Positions 41,689 through 49,838 of a stretch of 64,000 nt of DNA are shown in pieces; position 1 is the first letter of the stretch, and each line of letters begins with the position of its first letter. Both the position numbers and the translations under genes were made by a program. Under the pieces are notes generated by a model. It saw nothing but the letters and a program-made list of their open reading frames with translations, was not told where the DNA came from and ran no database searches. Origin of the DNA: Neoakkermansia glycaniphila (lineage in GTDB: Bacteria; Verrucomicrobiota; Verrucomicrobiia; Verrucomicrobiales; Akkermansiaceae); the NCBI RefSeq assembly GCF_001683795.1, contig NZ_LIGX01000037.1:25733-89732 (forward strand). The letters run 5' to 3'.

Positions 41689-41704
41689 TGCTATGATCAT
41701 GCCA
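41689..41704 (+). promoter_or_regulatory. Extended -10 promoter, leaderless proC
   Basis: TGCTATGAT (extended TGn plus -10 TATGAT at 41692-41697). The predicted start coincides with the A of the proC ATG. No good -35 box, as usual for extended -10 promoters. Confidence 0.6.
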
Positions 41705-42516
41705 TGATGAAATTGGGTGTGATCGGTTGCGGCCAGATGGGCCGTGCTTTGCTGGGGGGGATCCTCAGGGCGTGTGTGGTGCGCGAAGCGGATGTGTACC
41801 TGTTCAACAGGACGCCCGAAGCGTGCAGTCAAATCGTGCGGGAGTTTCCCTCTGTGCATGTGTGCGGCTCCATCCGTGAGATGGCAGCTCTGGCTGATAT
41901 GGTGATTCTGTCCGTAAAGCCCGCAGGAGTGTGCTCTGCTTTGGCGGAGTTGGCATCTGCCGAAGGGAAGAAGCCCTGCGTGCTGTCGATCGCCGCCGGG
42001 GTGACTCTGGCGACGATGCAATCCTGTGCGCCGGAGTTGCGCATGGTGAGAGCGATGCCGAATACGCCCGCGCTGGTGGGCATGGGTGCTTCTTCGTTCT
42101 GCGGTGGCAGCCTGGCGACGCAGGATGATTTGGCGGCAGCCCGCCGCTTGCTGGAAGCCGTCGGCATTGCCGTCGAGCTGCCGGAGGAGAAGATTCACGC
42201 GGTGATCGGAGTTGCCGGGTCGGCTCCCGCCTATATGTTCACGATTCTGGATGCGATGGCGGATGCCGGAGTATCGCTCGGTTTGACGCGTGGAGATGCC
42301 CTGAAGCTGGCGACGCAGACGATGCTGGGTTCCGCCCGGCTGGTGCAGGAGTCCGGCAGGCATCCGATGGAATTGCGCGATGCGGTGACTTCGCCCGGAG
42401 GGACGACGATTGCTGCGCTGAATGCAATGGATGCACACAATTTGCGCTATGCCGTGATTGCCGGGGTGCGCGAAGCTGCCCGCAAGAGCGAGGAGATGTC
42501 GCGCGGTCAAAGCTGA
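41704..42516 (+). CDS. proC: Pyrroline-5-carboxylate reductase
   Basis: ProC catalyses the last step of proline synthesis, NAD(P)H-dependent reduction of pyrroline-5-carboxylate. The 270-residue protein has the Rossmann start LGVIGCGQMGRALLGGIL, VILSVKP, RAMPNTPALVGMGAS, the signature region VAGSAPAYMFTILDAMADAGVSLGLTRGDA, and DAVTSPGGTTIAALNAM. The start at 41704 is supported by family alignment and the leaderless promoter; an upstream in-frame GTG-type extension to 41629 is not homologous. Its 3' end overlaps the convergent SWIM gene by 10 nt. Confidence 0.95.
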   Translation: MMKLGVIGCGQMGRALLGGILRACVVREADVYLFNRTPEACSQIVREFPSVHVCGSIREMAALADMVILSVKPAGVCSALAELASAEGKKPCVLSIAAGVTLATMQSCAPELRMVRAMPNTPALVGMGASSFCGGSLATQDDLAAARRLLEAVGIAVELPEEKIHAVIGVAGSAPAYMFTILDAMADAGVSLGLTRGDALKLATQTMLGSARLVQESGRHPMELRDAVTSPGGTTIAALNAMDAHNLRYAVIAGVREAARKSEEMSRGQS

Positions 42517-43193
42517 TCGAGGTCGATGCCGAATGTGCGGCTGAGCGAATCCGTATCGAAGTCTTCCGCACTGGCGATTTCGGGAGCCTTGCCGACGAGG
42601 TCGTCCAGCGTGACGGATCTCAGCAGGAAGAGCAGGGAAGGGTCGCCGTCGATCAAGGTTCCGGCTGCATAGACGGCGGCGGCGGCGTGGGGGCATGGTT
42701 CGCTCCAGTCGGGGCAGGTGCAGCTCATGCGCCATTCTTCTGGAGCGGGCAAGAGCCCGGTATCCGGATCGCAGAGTTGCCGGAGGAGCGCATCGTCGAG
42801 TTTGCCTTCGAGGAGGGAAATGTGGGAGTCGATTTTTCCGGCGCAGGCATGGCGGATGGCATCCATGCGTTCTTCATCGAGGGGGGTGAGATCGATGCGG
42901 ATGTCGTAGAGGCGTTCGCCCATGACTTTGCCGTGAACGGTGCCGGGCGCCAGTTCGAGATCCAGCACGCAGCCGTGGCGCAGCAGGGAGCGGCCGGGTG
43001 CGAGAGCGAGGCCGCTTTCTTCGCAGCGGGCAAGATGTTTCATCCATGCGAAGCCCCAGAAATGCGATGCAAGCTTCCGAGTCGTGTTGACGACTGGATG
43101 CAGGATTTCTCCCCCGGTCTGCATGTCTGCAAGCAGGTGGGCGGCGCGCTTGCCGAGTTCGGCATAGGTTGGGCGGCGTTCGTCGTCTTCCAT
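42507..43193 (-). CDS. SWIM zinc-finger protein
   Basis: A 228-residue protein with a C-terminal SWIM motif CxCx(n)CxH: SCTCPDWSEPCPHAAAAVYAAG (about 160-180). SWIM fingers bind DNA or protein and often accompany SNF2 helicases, none of which is nearby. The N-terminal part (TYAELGKRAAHLLADM, FWGFAWMKHLARCEE) resembles the stand-alone bacterial SWIM family. The start is the ATG at 43193; codons further out begin with TTG and are less likely. Function unknown. Confidence 0.82.
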   Translation of the reverse strand: MEDDERRPTYAELGKRAAHLLADMQTGGEILHPVVNTTRKLASHFWGFAWMKHLARCEESGLALAPGRSLLRHGCVLDLELAPGTVHGKVMGERLYDIRIDLTPLDEERMDAIRHACAGKIDSHISLLEGKLDDALLRQLCDPDTGLLPAPEEWRMSCTCPDWSEPCPHAAAAVYAAGTLIDGDPSLLFLLRSVTLDDLVGKAPEIASAEDFDTDSLSRTFGIDLDQL

Positions 43194-43224
43194 AAAGATG
43201 CGATGGGGGAAGTGGCGATGCAAA

Positions 43225-43253
43225 GGGGGCTTACGGCCATGCCATAAGCCCCC
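43225..43253 (-). terminator. Hairpin after the epimerase gene
   Basis: Minus-strand stem GGGGGCTTA/TAAGCCCCC (9 bp), 11-nt loop, followed by only TTT; a probable but weak terminator upstream of the SWIM gene. Confidence 0.6.
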
Positions 43254-43277
43254 GGATTTCCTTGCGGGAAGGAGAGG

Positions 43278-44204
43278 TTACTTGCCGAGGATGCCCTTGA
43301 AGTATTCGAGGGTGGTGGCGAGTCCTTCGGCGAGGGTGTGCTTCGGCTGCCATCCGGCATGGCGGAGTTTGTCGGAGGAAGCACGGGAGTGCTTGACGTC
43401 GCCGGGGCGTTCCGGAGCATACAGTACCTTCGAGGAGGAACCGGCCGCCTTGATGATGTTCTGGGCGAGTTCTTCGATGGTGATCTGGCCGCCGTATCCG
43501 GCATTGAAGACGCCGGTGACTTCGGGATGTTCGGCCGCGAAGGTGAGGGCTCCGACGATGTCCTTGACGTAGATGAAGTCGCGGGTCTGGGATCCGTCGC
43601 CGAAGACGGTGATGTCTTCGCCCTTGACGGCTTTTTCGATGAAGATCGGCACGGCGGCGGCATAGGCGCCCTTCGGGTCCTGGCGGGGGCCGAAGACGTT
43701 GAAGAAGCGGATGGCTGCTGTGTTGATTTTGCCTTCGGCGCGGAACATGTTGAGGTAGTATTCGCCGTCGAGCTTGGTGATGGCGTACGGGCTCTTGGGT
43801 TCCGGGTACATGGTTTCGAGCTTCGGCACGGTGGGGTTGTCGCCGTAGATGGCGGCGGAGGAGGCGAGCACGAGTTTCTTGACTCCGGCAGCGGAGGCTT
43901 CTTCAAGGACGTTGAGGAGGCCGTTGCAGTTGATGTCAATGCATTCGGAGATTTTACTCATGGATTCCGGCACGGAGACGAGTGCGGCCATGTGGAAGAT
44001 GTAGTCGACGCCCTGTACGGCCTTGCGAACGGTTTCACGGTCGCAGATGGAGCCTTCGATGAAGGTGATGTTGAGGCCGTCGAGGTTCTTCTTATAGCCT
44101 GTGCGGAGGTTGTCGAGTACGCGGATTTCTTCGGCGATGCCCTGGTAGTGTTCGGCGATGTGGGAGCCGATGAATCCGGCTCCGCCCGTAATGAGGATTT
44201 TCAT
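43278..44204 (-). CDS. NAD-dependent nucleotide-sugar epimerase (UDP-hexose 4-epimerase type)
   Basis: A 308-residue extended SDR enzyme. Visible: NAD-binding GGAGFIGSHIAEHY, FHMAALVSVPESM, the catalytic SSAAIYGD and YAITK (Tyr-x-x-x-Lys), and RFFNVFGPRQDPKGAYAAAVPIF typical of UDP-GlcNAc/GalNAc 4-epimerases of the WbpP/GalE group. It follows an N-acetylhexosamine kinase-like and a nucleotidyltransferase gene, so conversion of UDP-GalNAc to UDP-GlcNAc is the likely role. A hairpin sits between it and the kinase gene. Confidence 0.87.
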   Translation of the reverse strand: MKILITGGAGFIGSHIAEHYQGIAEEIRVLDNLRTGYKKNLDGLNITFIEGSICDRETVRKAVQGVDYIFHMAALVSVPESMSKISECIDINCNGLLNVLEEASAAGVKKLVLASSAAIYGDNPTVPKLETMYPEPKSPYAITKLDGEYYLNMFRAEGKINTAAIRFFNVFGPRQDPKGAYAAAVPIFIEKAVKGEDITVFGDGSQTRDFIYVKDIVGALTFAAEHPEVTGVFNAGYGGQITIEELAQNIIKAAGSSSKVLYAPERPGDVKHSRASSDKLRHAGWQPKHTLAEGLATTLEYFKGILGK

Positions 44205-44224
44205 GATATGAGGAGATGAAGAGA

Positions 44225-44248
44225 GCGCCCGGAGTTTCCTTCGGGCGC
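44225..44248 (-). promoter_or_regulatory. Intercistronic hairpin between kinase and epimerase genes
   Basis: Arms GCGCCCGGA/TTCGGGCGC with a 6-nt loop and one G-U pair, no T-run on the minus strand. It may stabilise the upstream message or mark processing. Confidence 0.5.
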
Positions 44249-44258
44249 CCGGTTGGTG

Positions 44259-45353
44259 TTATTTGGAGTCGACGAGGCGCTGCATGGCGTCCATCTGTTT
44301 TTCGATGGATACGACGAGCGCCATCTGGGTACGGCAGCGGTCGAGGTTGTGCTCGGGGCGCTTGATCTTGAAGTACACGTCGCCGGAGAGGTAGTCCGTG
44401 AGGAAGCGGATGCCGCATTCCATCGTGAGGAGCTTGCCGGAGAACGGAAGGAGGCTCTTTTCCAACGGGGTGAGGAAGGACTTGGCCGTGTCGAGGTAGC
44501 CTTCGACGAGGGCTTCGAACATGAACATGCGGCAGGTGACGAGGGAGGTGTCCTTTTCGTCTTCGGCGGCCGGAGAGGTCGCCGTGCGCACCATGTCGCC
44601 GAAGTCGTAGATGGCGGAGCCGGGCATGGTGGTGTCGAGGTCGATCACGCAGATGCCTTCGCCCGTTACATCGTCGAGCATGACGTTGTTGAGCTTCGTG
44701 TCGTTGTGCGTGCAGCGCAGCGGCAGTTCGCCGGAAGCGAGGTAGTTCACGACGATGTGGCAGTCTTCATCGCGGGAGAGGTACCAGTCGATTTCCTTCT
44801 GCACTTCCTTGACGCGGCCCAACGGGTCGGCCTTGATGGCAGCCTTGAGCGCGTTCATGCGGCTCGTGGTGTTGTGAAAGTCCGGGATGGTTTCGAAGAG
44901 CGGTTCTCCGGGAAGGTCGGCCGTGAGCTTCTGGAAGTTGCCGAAGGCACGGGCGGCTTCGATGCACTGCTTCGTGGTTTCGATGGTGTCGTAGGTGCGG
45001 GCGCGTTCGATGAACGGGTACACACGCCAGACGTTGCCTTCTGCATCCTGCACGTACGGCTTGCCGTCCTTGCCGGGGATGAGGGTGAGCGTGCGGCGGT
45101 GCGCTTCGGGGCAGCCTTCTTCGAGCAGGCGTGCAAGGGCGTGGTCTGTCACGCGCTTGACGTTGTTCATCAGCGGAATGGGCTGCTTGAAGACGTTCTG
45201 TGCGAGGCGCTGCAGGATGTAGCGGACGCGAAGGCCGGCCTGATCCACCCAGACGCAGTACGTGTCGTTGATGTGGCCGCTGCCGTACGAGTACCCGTGC
45301 ACGAAATCGGCACGGAGGTCGAACATGTTCGAGATTTGACGAAGGTCGTGCAT
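44259..45353 (-). CDS. nahK: N-acetylhexosamine 1-kinase-like phosphotransferase
   Basis: A 364-residue kinase of the aminoglycoside-phosphotransferase fold that best resembles NahK, which phosphorylates GlcNAc/GalNAc at C1. Visible: GSGHINDTYCV (nucleotide loop region), CTHNDTKLNNVMLDD (catalytic Asp in HNDxKxxN), and CVIDLDTTMPGSAIYDFGD (metal-binding IDLDT). The HNDTKLNN and IDLDT combination is typical of NahK rather than antibiotic kinases. It starts 5 nt after the nucleotidyltransferase gene. Confidence 0.85.
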   Translation of the reverse strand: MHDLRQISNMFDLRADFVHGYSYGSGHINDTYCVWVDQAGLRVRYILQRLAQNVFKQPIPLMNNVKRVTDHALARLLEEGCPEAHRRTLTLIPGKDGKPYVQDAEGNVWRVYPFIERARTYDTIETTKQCIEAARAFGNFQKLTADLPGEPLFETIPDFHNTTSRMNALKAAIKADPLGRVKEVQKEIDWYLSRDEDCHIVVNYLASGELPLRCTHNDTKLNNVMLDDVTGEGICVIDLDTTMPGSAIYDFGDMVRTATSPAAEDEKDTSLVTCRMFMFEALVEGYLDTAKSFLTPLEKSLLPFSGKLLTMECGIRFLTDYLSGDVYFKIKRPEHNLDRCRTQMALVVSIEKQMDAMQRLVDSK

Positions 45354-45358
45354 GGCGA

Positions 45359-46267
45359 TCAGTCGAGTTTAGCGGGATAGACTCCCTGGTTGACGAGTTC
45401 CTGAATGCCGGCGACGACCATGGGCTTGTCGCTCGGGTAGGTGACGCCGAGCCAGTTGGCCGTGGTTTTGATGACGGAGCAGTCGGCGCGGTCGCTGTTG
45501 ATGAGTTCGTCCACGACGGTGGGAATGTAGCATTCACTCTTGAGTTCCTTGCCGTGCTTGGAGAGGAATTCGGTGAAGTGGGCTTCCGTGAGCTGGATGA
45601 AGGAGGGGTTGAAGCACCAGAAGTTCATGGAGACGAGTTCTTCCGGATCGACGGGGAGGCGTTCTCCGGCGAGGTTGTCGCCGCGTACGACGCCGTCGTC
45701 GTCAGCCTTGATTTTGACGAATTCTTCGACGCCCGTGAGGTAGCCGTCCTTGATGGAGCAGATGCCGCGGTTCACGTCGCCGTTGTCGGAGAGCGTGTTC
45801 TTGAGCGGGTAGCCGATCATGCCGTAGTGGGCCTTGCCGGGTTCATCGGCGATGGTGCTGAGGAATTTGGCGGCCTTTTCAAAGGCGTCGGCGCCGTAGA
45901 AATCGTCCGCATTGACGACGGCAAAGGGTTCGTTGACGACGTCGCGGGCGGCGCGGAGAGCGTGCGCTGTGCCCCAGGGCTTTTCGCGGCCTTCGGGTAC
46001 GGCATATCCTGCGGGCAGGTCGTCGAGGGCCTGGAATGCGTAGTCCACTTCGATCTTGTCGGCGAAGCGGCTGCCGACCTGTTCCTTGAAGACTTGCTCG
46101 AAGTCGCGGCGGATGATGAAGACGACTTTGCCGAATCCGGCACGGATGGCGTCAAAAACGGAGTAATCCAGAACAACTTCGCCGTTGGGGCCCATCGGAT
46201 CCAACTGCTTCAGGCCGCCGTAGCGGCTGCCCATACCTGCTGCGAGAACAAGGAGTGTAGGTTTCAT
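45359..46267 (-). CDS. Sugar-1-phosphate nucleotidyltransferase
   Basis: A 302-residue NTP-transferase: LLVLAAGMGSRYGGLKQLDPMGPNGEVVLDY (nucleotide-binding loop), VVFIIRRDF, KPWGTAHALRAAR and VVNADDFYG (metal-binding Asp pair). The family is related to UTP-glucose-1-phosphate uridylyltransferase. Position ahead of a NahK-like kinase and a 4-epimerase suggests it makes UDP-HexNAc from HexNAc-1-phosphate, replacing the GalT-type enzyme of the bifidobacterial pathway; that substrate is inference. Confidence 0.85.
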   Translation of the reverse strand: MKPTLLVLAAGMGSRYGGLKQLDPMGPNGEVVLDYSVFDAIRAGFGKVVFIIRRDFEQVFKEQVGSRFADKIEVDYAFQALDDLPAGYAVPEGREKPWGTAHALRAARDVVNEPFAVVNADDFYGADAFEKAAKFLSTIADEPGKAHYGMIGYPLKNTLSDNGDVNRGICSIKDGYLTGVEEFVKIKADDDGVVRGDNLAGERLPVDPEELVSMNFWCFNPSFIQLTEAHFTEFLSKHGKELKSECYIPTVVDELINSDRADCSVIKTTANWLGVTYPSDKPMVVAGIQELVNQGVYPAKLD

Positions 46268-46271
46268 ATGC

Positions 46272-46307
46272 GGGTTCCAGTATCTACCGGTTCGCCGTTT
46301 TTTGCAA
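46272..46307 (-). promoter_or_regulatory. Promoter of the HexNAc salvage operon
   Basis: Minus strand: -35 TTGCAA (46307-46302), 17-bp spacer, -10 GATACT (46284-46279), predicted start 46272, leader 5 nt. Confidence 0.55.
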
Positions 46308-46382
46308 TTCTAAACTTGTTACACGGGCGAATTTTGCGGTGTCCGGAGCGGATTGCGGGCAATGGATTTGGCGATTCCTGTC

Positions 46383-46418
46383 TTGCGGGGGCGTATGTTT
46401 TCCTGTATACTTGCTGCC
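46383..46418 (+). promoter_or_regulatory. Promoter of the ATPase-nuclease pair
   Basis: -35 TTGCGG (46383-46388), 17-bp spacer, -10 TATACT (46406-46411), predicted start 46418, leader 3 nt. Confidence 0.55.
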
Positions 46419-46420
46419 AT

Positions 46421-47488
46421 ATGATACGCACGCTGGATGTGGAAGGCTTCACGTTGTTTCCCGACCGGGAAGTTTTTCATTTTGTGAAGGGGATCAATGT
46501 GGTGGTCGGCGGCAATGATTCGGGCAAGAGCCATTTGATGAAGCTGGCGTATGCGGCGACCAAGTGGAGTGCGGGAGGCGGCAACAAGGAGCTGCCGAAG
46601 CTCTGGGCCGAGGAGAATCGGCTGCGGCTGGCTTTGATGCGGGTGTTCGGTGCGCGGGATTTGTCCGGCCTCACGGCAATGAACCGAGGCAATGCCCGCG
46701 CGCATGTGCATGTGAGCATGGAGGGGGAGGGAGTGCCTGCCGGATCGGGAGAGCTGCTTTTTTCGTTCGAGGCGAACCACGAGGAGGAGGGGTTGCATAT
46801 CGAGGAGATGCCCGCCCGTTTCGTGCGGGAGAATGTGGTGTTCCTTTCCGCCCGCGAGATTCTTTCCATTTATCCCTGCTACATGCAGGTGGGCAAGCGG
46901 TACCCGGAGCTGCTGGACGGTACGTCGTGGGATTTGTGCCGCCATTTGGAGGAGGTGCCCGAGGAGGCGTTGTCCGATGTGCACATGCAGCGCGTGCTGG
47001 AGCGCATCGAGAAGATTCTTTCCGGTACGCTGCTCAGGATGGACGGCCGGTTCTACCTGAAGCGGCCCGGCCAGGAGCCGATGGAGATGAGCCTGGTGGC
47101 CGAGGGGTTCAAGCGGCTCGGCACTCTGGGCATGCTGATCAAGAACGGCGTGGTGCACCGGGGATCGGTGCTGTTCTGGGATGAACCGGAGATGAATTTG
47201 AATGCGGGGTATCTGCCGCGCATCGTCAAGCTTCTGCTGGAAATGGCCAAGGGAGGGGTGCAGGTGATTCTGAGTACGCACAGCCTGTTCCTGCTGCGTG
47301 AGCTGGTGATGCAGCTGGCCGAAGATCGGAATGCGCAGGTGAAGCGGCATTTCTTCGGGCTGCAGGTGCCGAGCGAGAACCGCTGCGGCGTGCGCATGAA
47401 GCAGGGCGATACGTTGGATGAGGTCGGGCCTTTGGCTTCGCTCGAAGCCGAAGTGGAGCAGGCGGACCGGTATTTGAAGATGTCCTGA
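46421..47488 (+). CDS. AAA/ABC-type ATPase of the RecF/OLD-like group
   Basis: A 355-residue ATPase. It begins like AAA_15/AAA_21 proteins (LDVEGFTLFPDREVFHFVKGINVVVGGNDSG split: LDVEGFTLF, INVVVGGNDSGKSHLMKL Walker A), then VVFLSAREILSIYP, the AEGFKRLGTLGMLI signature-like segment, Walker B VLFWDEPEMNLNAGYLPRI and ILSTHSLFLLREL (H-loop). No nuclease (TOPRIM) domain is fused. The next gene, 18 nt downstream, encodes a PD-(D/E)XK-like nuclease, so the two likely form a complex. The frame is open far upstream but the promoter places the start here. Confidence 0.82.
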   Translation: MIRTLDVEGFTLFPDREVFHFVKGINVVVGGNDSGKSHLMKLAYAATKWSAGGGNKELPKLWAEENRLRLALMRVFGARDLSGLTAMNRGNARAHVHVSMEGEGVPAGSGELLFSFEANHEEEGLHIEEMPARFVRENVVFLSAREILSIYPCYMQVGKRYPELLDGTSWDLCRHLEEVPEEALSDVHMQRVLERIEKILSGTLLRMDGRFYLKRPGQEPMEMSLVAEGFKRLGTLGMLIKNGVVHRGSVLFWDEPEMNLNAGYLPRIVKLLLEMAKGGVQVILSTHSLFLLRELVMQLAEDRNAQVKRHFFGLQVPSENRCGVRMKQGDTLDEVGPLASLEAEVEQADRYLKMS

Positions 47489-47506
47489 AGAGGAGACGGC
47501 GTATTC

Positions 47507-48298
47507 ATGTTCGAGACGGGAGAAAGTTTTGTCGAAGGCGTGCACCGCTTCAATTTTGAGGTGGGTTACCATGTATGCCGATTCGAGTGCTCGGATTTCT
47601 ATTCCCGGCAGGCGCAGAATTTCTGCACGAGCTGCAAGGAGATGGATTTTCTGCTGTACCATCCGGGCAGGAAGGATCTGTGGCTGATCGAGGTAAAGGA
47701 TTACCGCTTCGATGCGCGGCCGAAGGTGCGGGAGCTGGTGGATGCCCTCTGCCGCAAGGTGAGGGATACGCTGTTCCTGCTGCGGACGGCGGCGGTTGCC
47801 GCTCCGCAGGAGTATCCGGAGGAGGGGACTTCCCTTCGGAATTTCGCTCGGATGAGCATGCGGGCGACGAAGCTGCATGTCGTGTTTCTGATCGAGCTGA
47901 AATCGGAAGGCGTGTTCGGCGGCAGCGGCCTGCTGGCGACGATCAAGGATCTGCTGGCTCGGGAGATCCGGTTCATTGATCCGCACATGGTGTGTGTGCC
48001 GATTACGCGTTCCGCCGGAATGGGGCCGTGGAAGGTGACTCCGGCCATGGGCGGCGAGCACAGCGCACGGGTGGAAAAGCGCATCCGCCATGTGCAGGCG
48101 TTGAATTTGCGGAAGAAGGAGGAGAAGATGCGGCAGCAGGCTCTGGAAAGAGTGCAGGCGGTGGAAGAGCGGAAAATCAGGGAGCCGATGTGGAAGCGGC
48201 GGCTGGCCGAACGCGAAGCAGGGTTGCCGGGCAACCACGAGGCGCGCCGCCGCAGGAGGCGGCATGTCCACCGCAGGGAGGATCGGGAAGAAGAATAA
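47507..48298 (+). CDS. PD-(D/E)XK-like nuclease with basic coiled-coil tail
   Basis: A 263-residue protein. The core EMDFLLYHPGRKDLWLIEVKDYR fits the PD-(D/E)XK pattern: Asp in EMDFLLY, then beta-strand WLIEVKDYR with the E-x-K pair (Glu and Lys of IEVKD). The Cys residues nearby (FECSDFY, NFCTSCKEMD) could bind metal. After about residue 185 the chain becomes charged, helical and very basic (RKKEEKMRQQALERVQAVEERK, then RRRRRR), suited to nucleic-acid binding. It has one of the few clear Shine-Dalgarno sites in the window (GAAGAGGAGA). It appears to work with the upstream ATPase; function unknown. Confidence 0.72.
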   Translation: MFETGESFVEGVHRFNFEVGYHVCRFECSDFYSRQAQNFCTSCKEMDFLLYHPGRKDLWLIEVKDYRFDARPKVRELVDALCRKVRDTLFLLRTAAVAAPQEYPEEGTSLRNFARMSMRATKLHVVFLIELKSEGVFGGSGLLATIKDLLAREIRFIDPHMVCVPITRSAGMGPWKVTPAMGGEHSARVEKRIRHVQALNLRKKEEKMRQQALERVQAVEERKIREPMWKRRLAEREAGLPGNHEARRRRRRHVHRREDREEE

Positions 48299-48323
48299 AG
48301 GCATGCCGATTCGGCATGCCTTT
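48297..48323. terminator. Bidirectional terminator
   Basis: Symmetric hairpin AAAGGCATGCCG/CGGCATGCCTTT with a 3-nt loop, between the convergent nuclease and murA genes and ending in TTT on both strands. Confidence 0.85.
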
Positions 48324-48348
48324 GATTCGGGAATGTAACCGGAAGTTC

Positions 48349-49632
48349 TTACGGTTCGAGGTCTACGCTGCGTTTGACGGCGGCTCCGATGGAGAGGAGT
48401 TTGTCCGCAATCATTTCATAACCGCGGTCGAGGTGGTACAGGCGGCGGATTTCCGTGGTGCCTTCGGCTGCCAGAGCAGCCAGTACGAGGGCGGCGGATG
48501 CCCGGAGGTCGGAGGCCATGACGGGTGCGCCGGAGAGTTTTTCGACCCCGGTGATGATGGCGGTTCCCTGATCCACCTTGATGTCGGCGCCCATGCGTTT
48601 GAGTTCGGAGCAGTGCATGAAGCGCTGCGGGAAGATGGTGTCCTTGACGATGCTGATACCGGGCGTGAGGGCGAAGAGGGCAGTCATCTGCGCCTGCATG
48701 TCCGTCGGGAAGCCGGGATAGGGCGCGGTGGTGATTTTTCCGCTTTTCCAGTCCTTGGAGGGGGTGATGGTGACGGTGTCGCCTTCTTCGTTGAATTCGA
48801 GTTTATGGCCGCATTCGGTGAGGAGGCGGGAGATGTCCTGAATGTGGTCGCGGCAGACGTTGCGAAGGGTGACTCCATCTCCCATCAGGGCAGCGGCGAC
48901 CATGAAGGTGCCCGTTTCGATGCGGTCGGGAATGACGGTGTGAACGCAGCCATGGAGTTTTTCGACCCCGGTGATGGTGATGCGGCTGGTGCCCGCACCC
49001 TCGATTTTGGCTCCCATGTTGTTCAGAAAGTTGGCGAGATCGACGACTTCAGGTTCGCAGGCGGCTGATTCGATGACGGTGGTGCCTTCCGCCAGTACGG
49101 CGGCCATCATGAGGTTGTCCGTGCCGAGTACGGTCGGGCCGTTTTCGCCGCGAAGGTCCACGGTGGTTCCCTTGAGGCCGTTCGGGGCATGGATATGAAG
49201 ATTGCCCTGGTGGATTTCGACCTGGGCTCCGAGCGCCTGGATGGCGCGAATGTGAAGATCGACGGGGCGGTCGCCGATGACGCAGCCTCCCGGCAGGGGC
49301 AGGGTGCATTTGCCGAGGCGGGCCATGAGGGGCCCCATCAGGCAGATGGAGGCGCGCATTTTCCGGACCTGTTCATACGAGGCGGAAGAGCTGATTTTGT
49401 CCTTGGTGCACTGGATGCGGGCGATGCCGCTGGAGCGTTCGACATCGGCTCCGAGCTGCAGCAGAATTTGCAGCATGTAGTTGGCGTCCGAAACGTCGGG
49501 AACGCGGCAGATGTGAACAGGCTCGTCCGTCAGAAGCGACGCGGCGAGAATGGGTAAGACGGCATTTTTCGATCCTCCGATACTGACGGCTCCGCGCAAG
49601 CGGTATCCTCCGTGTACAATAAGCTTTTCCAT
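48349..49632 (-). CDS. murA: UDP-N-acetylglucosamine 1-carboxyvinyltransferase
   Basis: MurA transfers enolpyruvate to UDP-GlcNAc, the first committed step of peptidoglycan synthesis and the fosfomycin target. The 427-residue protein has [24 protein letters not shown], the active-site loop [15 protein letters not shown] (catalytic Cys present), [13 protein letters not shown] and [14 protein letters not shown]. The Cys rather than Asp in the loop predicts fosfomycin sensitivity at the target. The ATG at 49632 has an upstream GAGGA motif; the longer frame upstream is not MurA-like. Confidence 0.96.
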   Translation of the reverse strand: MEKLIVHGGYRLRGAVSIGGSKNAVLPILAASLLTDEPVHICRVPDVSDANYMLQILLQLGADVERSSGIARIQCTKDKISSSASYEQVRKMRASICLMGPLMARLGKCTLPLPGGCVIGDRPVDLHIRAIQALGAQVEIHQGNLHIHAPNGLKGTTVDLRGENGPTVLGTDNLMMAAVLAEGTTVIESAACEPEVVDLANFLNNMGAKIEGAGTSRITITGVEKLHGCVHTVIPDRIETGTFMVAAALMGDGVTLRNVCRDHIQDISRLLTECGHKLEFNEEGDTVTITPSKDWKSGKITTAPYPGFPTDMQAQMTALFALTPGISIVKDTIFPQRFMHCSELKRMGADIKVDQGTAIITGVEKLSGAPVMASDLRASAALVLAALAAEGTTEIRRLYHLDRGYEMIADKLLSIGAAVKRSVDLEP

Positions 49633-49647
49633 GTGATCCTCGTGTTG

Positions 49648-49683
49648 GGCGTGGAGTATAGTGAATGCCCCCGGCTCCTGCAA
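49648..49683 (-). promoter_or_regulatory. Promoter of murA
   Basis: Minus strand: -10 TATACT (49660-49655), 17-bp spacer, weak -35 TTGCAG (49683-49678). Leader about 16 nt containing GAGGA, so this unit follows the Shine-Dalgarno mode. Confidence 0.5.
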
Positions 49684-49756
49684 GCCTAATATTGGATAGG
49701 GACGATCCGGAGAGGCGGCCTGAGGCCGCGTCCGGGGAGAGTGGTGTAGCAGGAAG

Positions 49757-49810
49757 AAAAAGGGGCTGTCCCTTCTGCGCCGATGCGGCCTGCAGTGTGG
49801 AGACAGCCCC
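49757..49810 (-). terminator. Terminator after the GH109 gene
   Basis: Minus-strand stem GGGGCTGTC/GACAGCCCC (49810-49802 with 49770-49762) enclosing a 31-nt loop, followed by TTTTT and a T-rich tail. Confidence 0.7.
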
Positions 49811-49838
49811 TGAAATACGGTTAGCGGTGCGCTGCGCC

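Noticed and set aside
46319..48304. A 661-codon His/Leu/Pro-rich frame opposite the ATPase-nuclease pair
   Set aside because: Composition is typical of antisense shadow; the plus strand has Walker A/B and nuclease motifs.
49695..49740. Possible tRNA or structured RNA in the GC-rich hairpin upstream of murA
   Set aside because: It folds into one imperfect hairpin (GCGGCC/GGCCGC) with no cloverleaf, anticodon arm or T-loop consensus.
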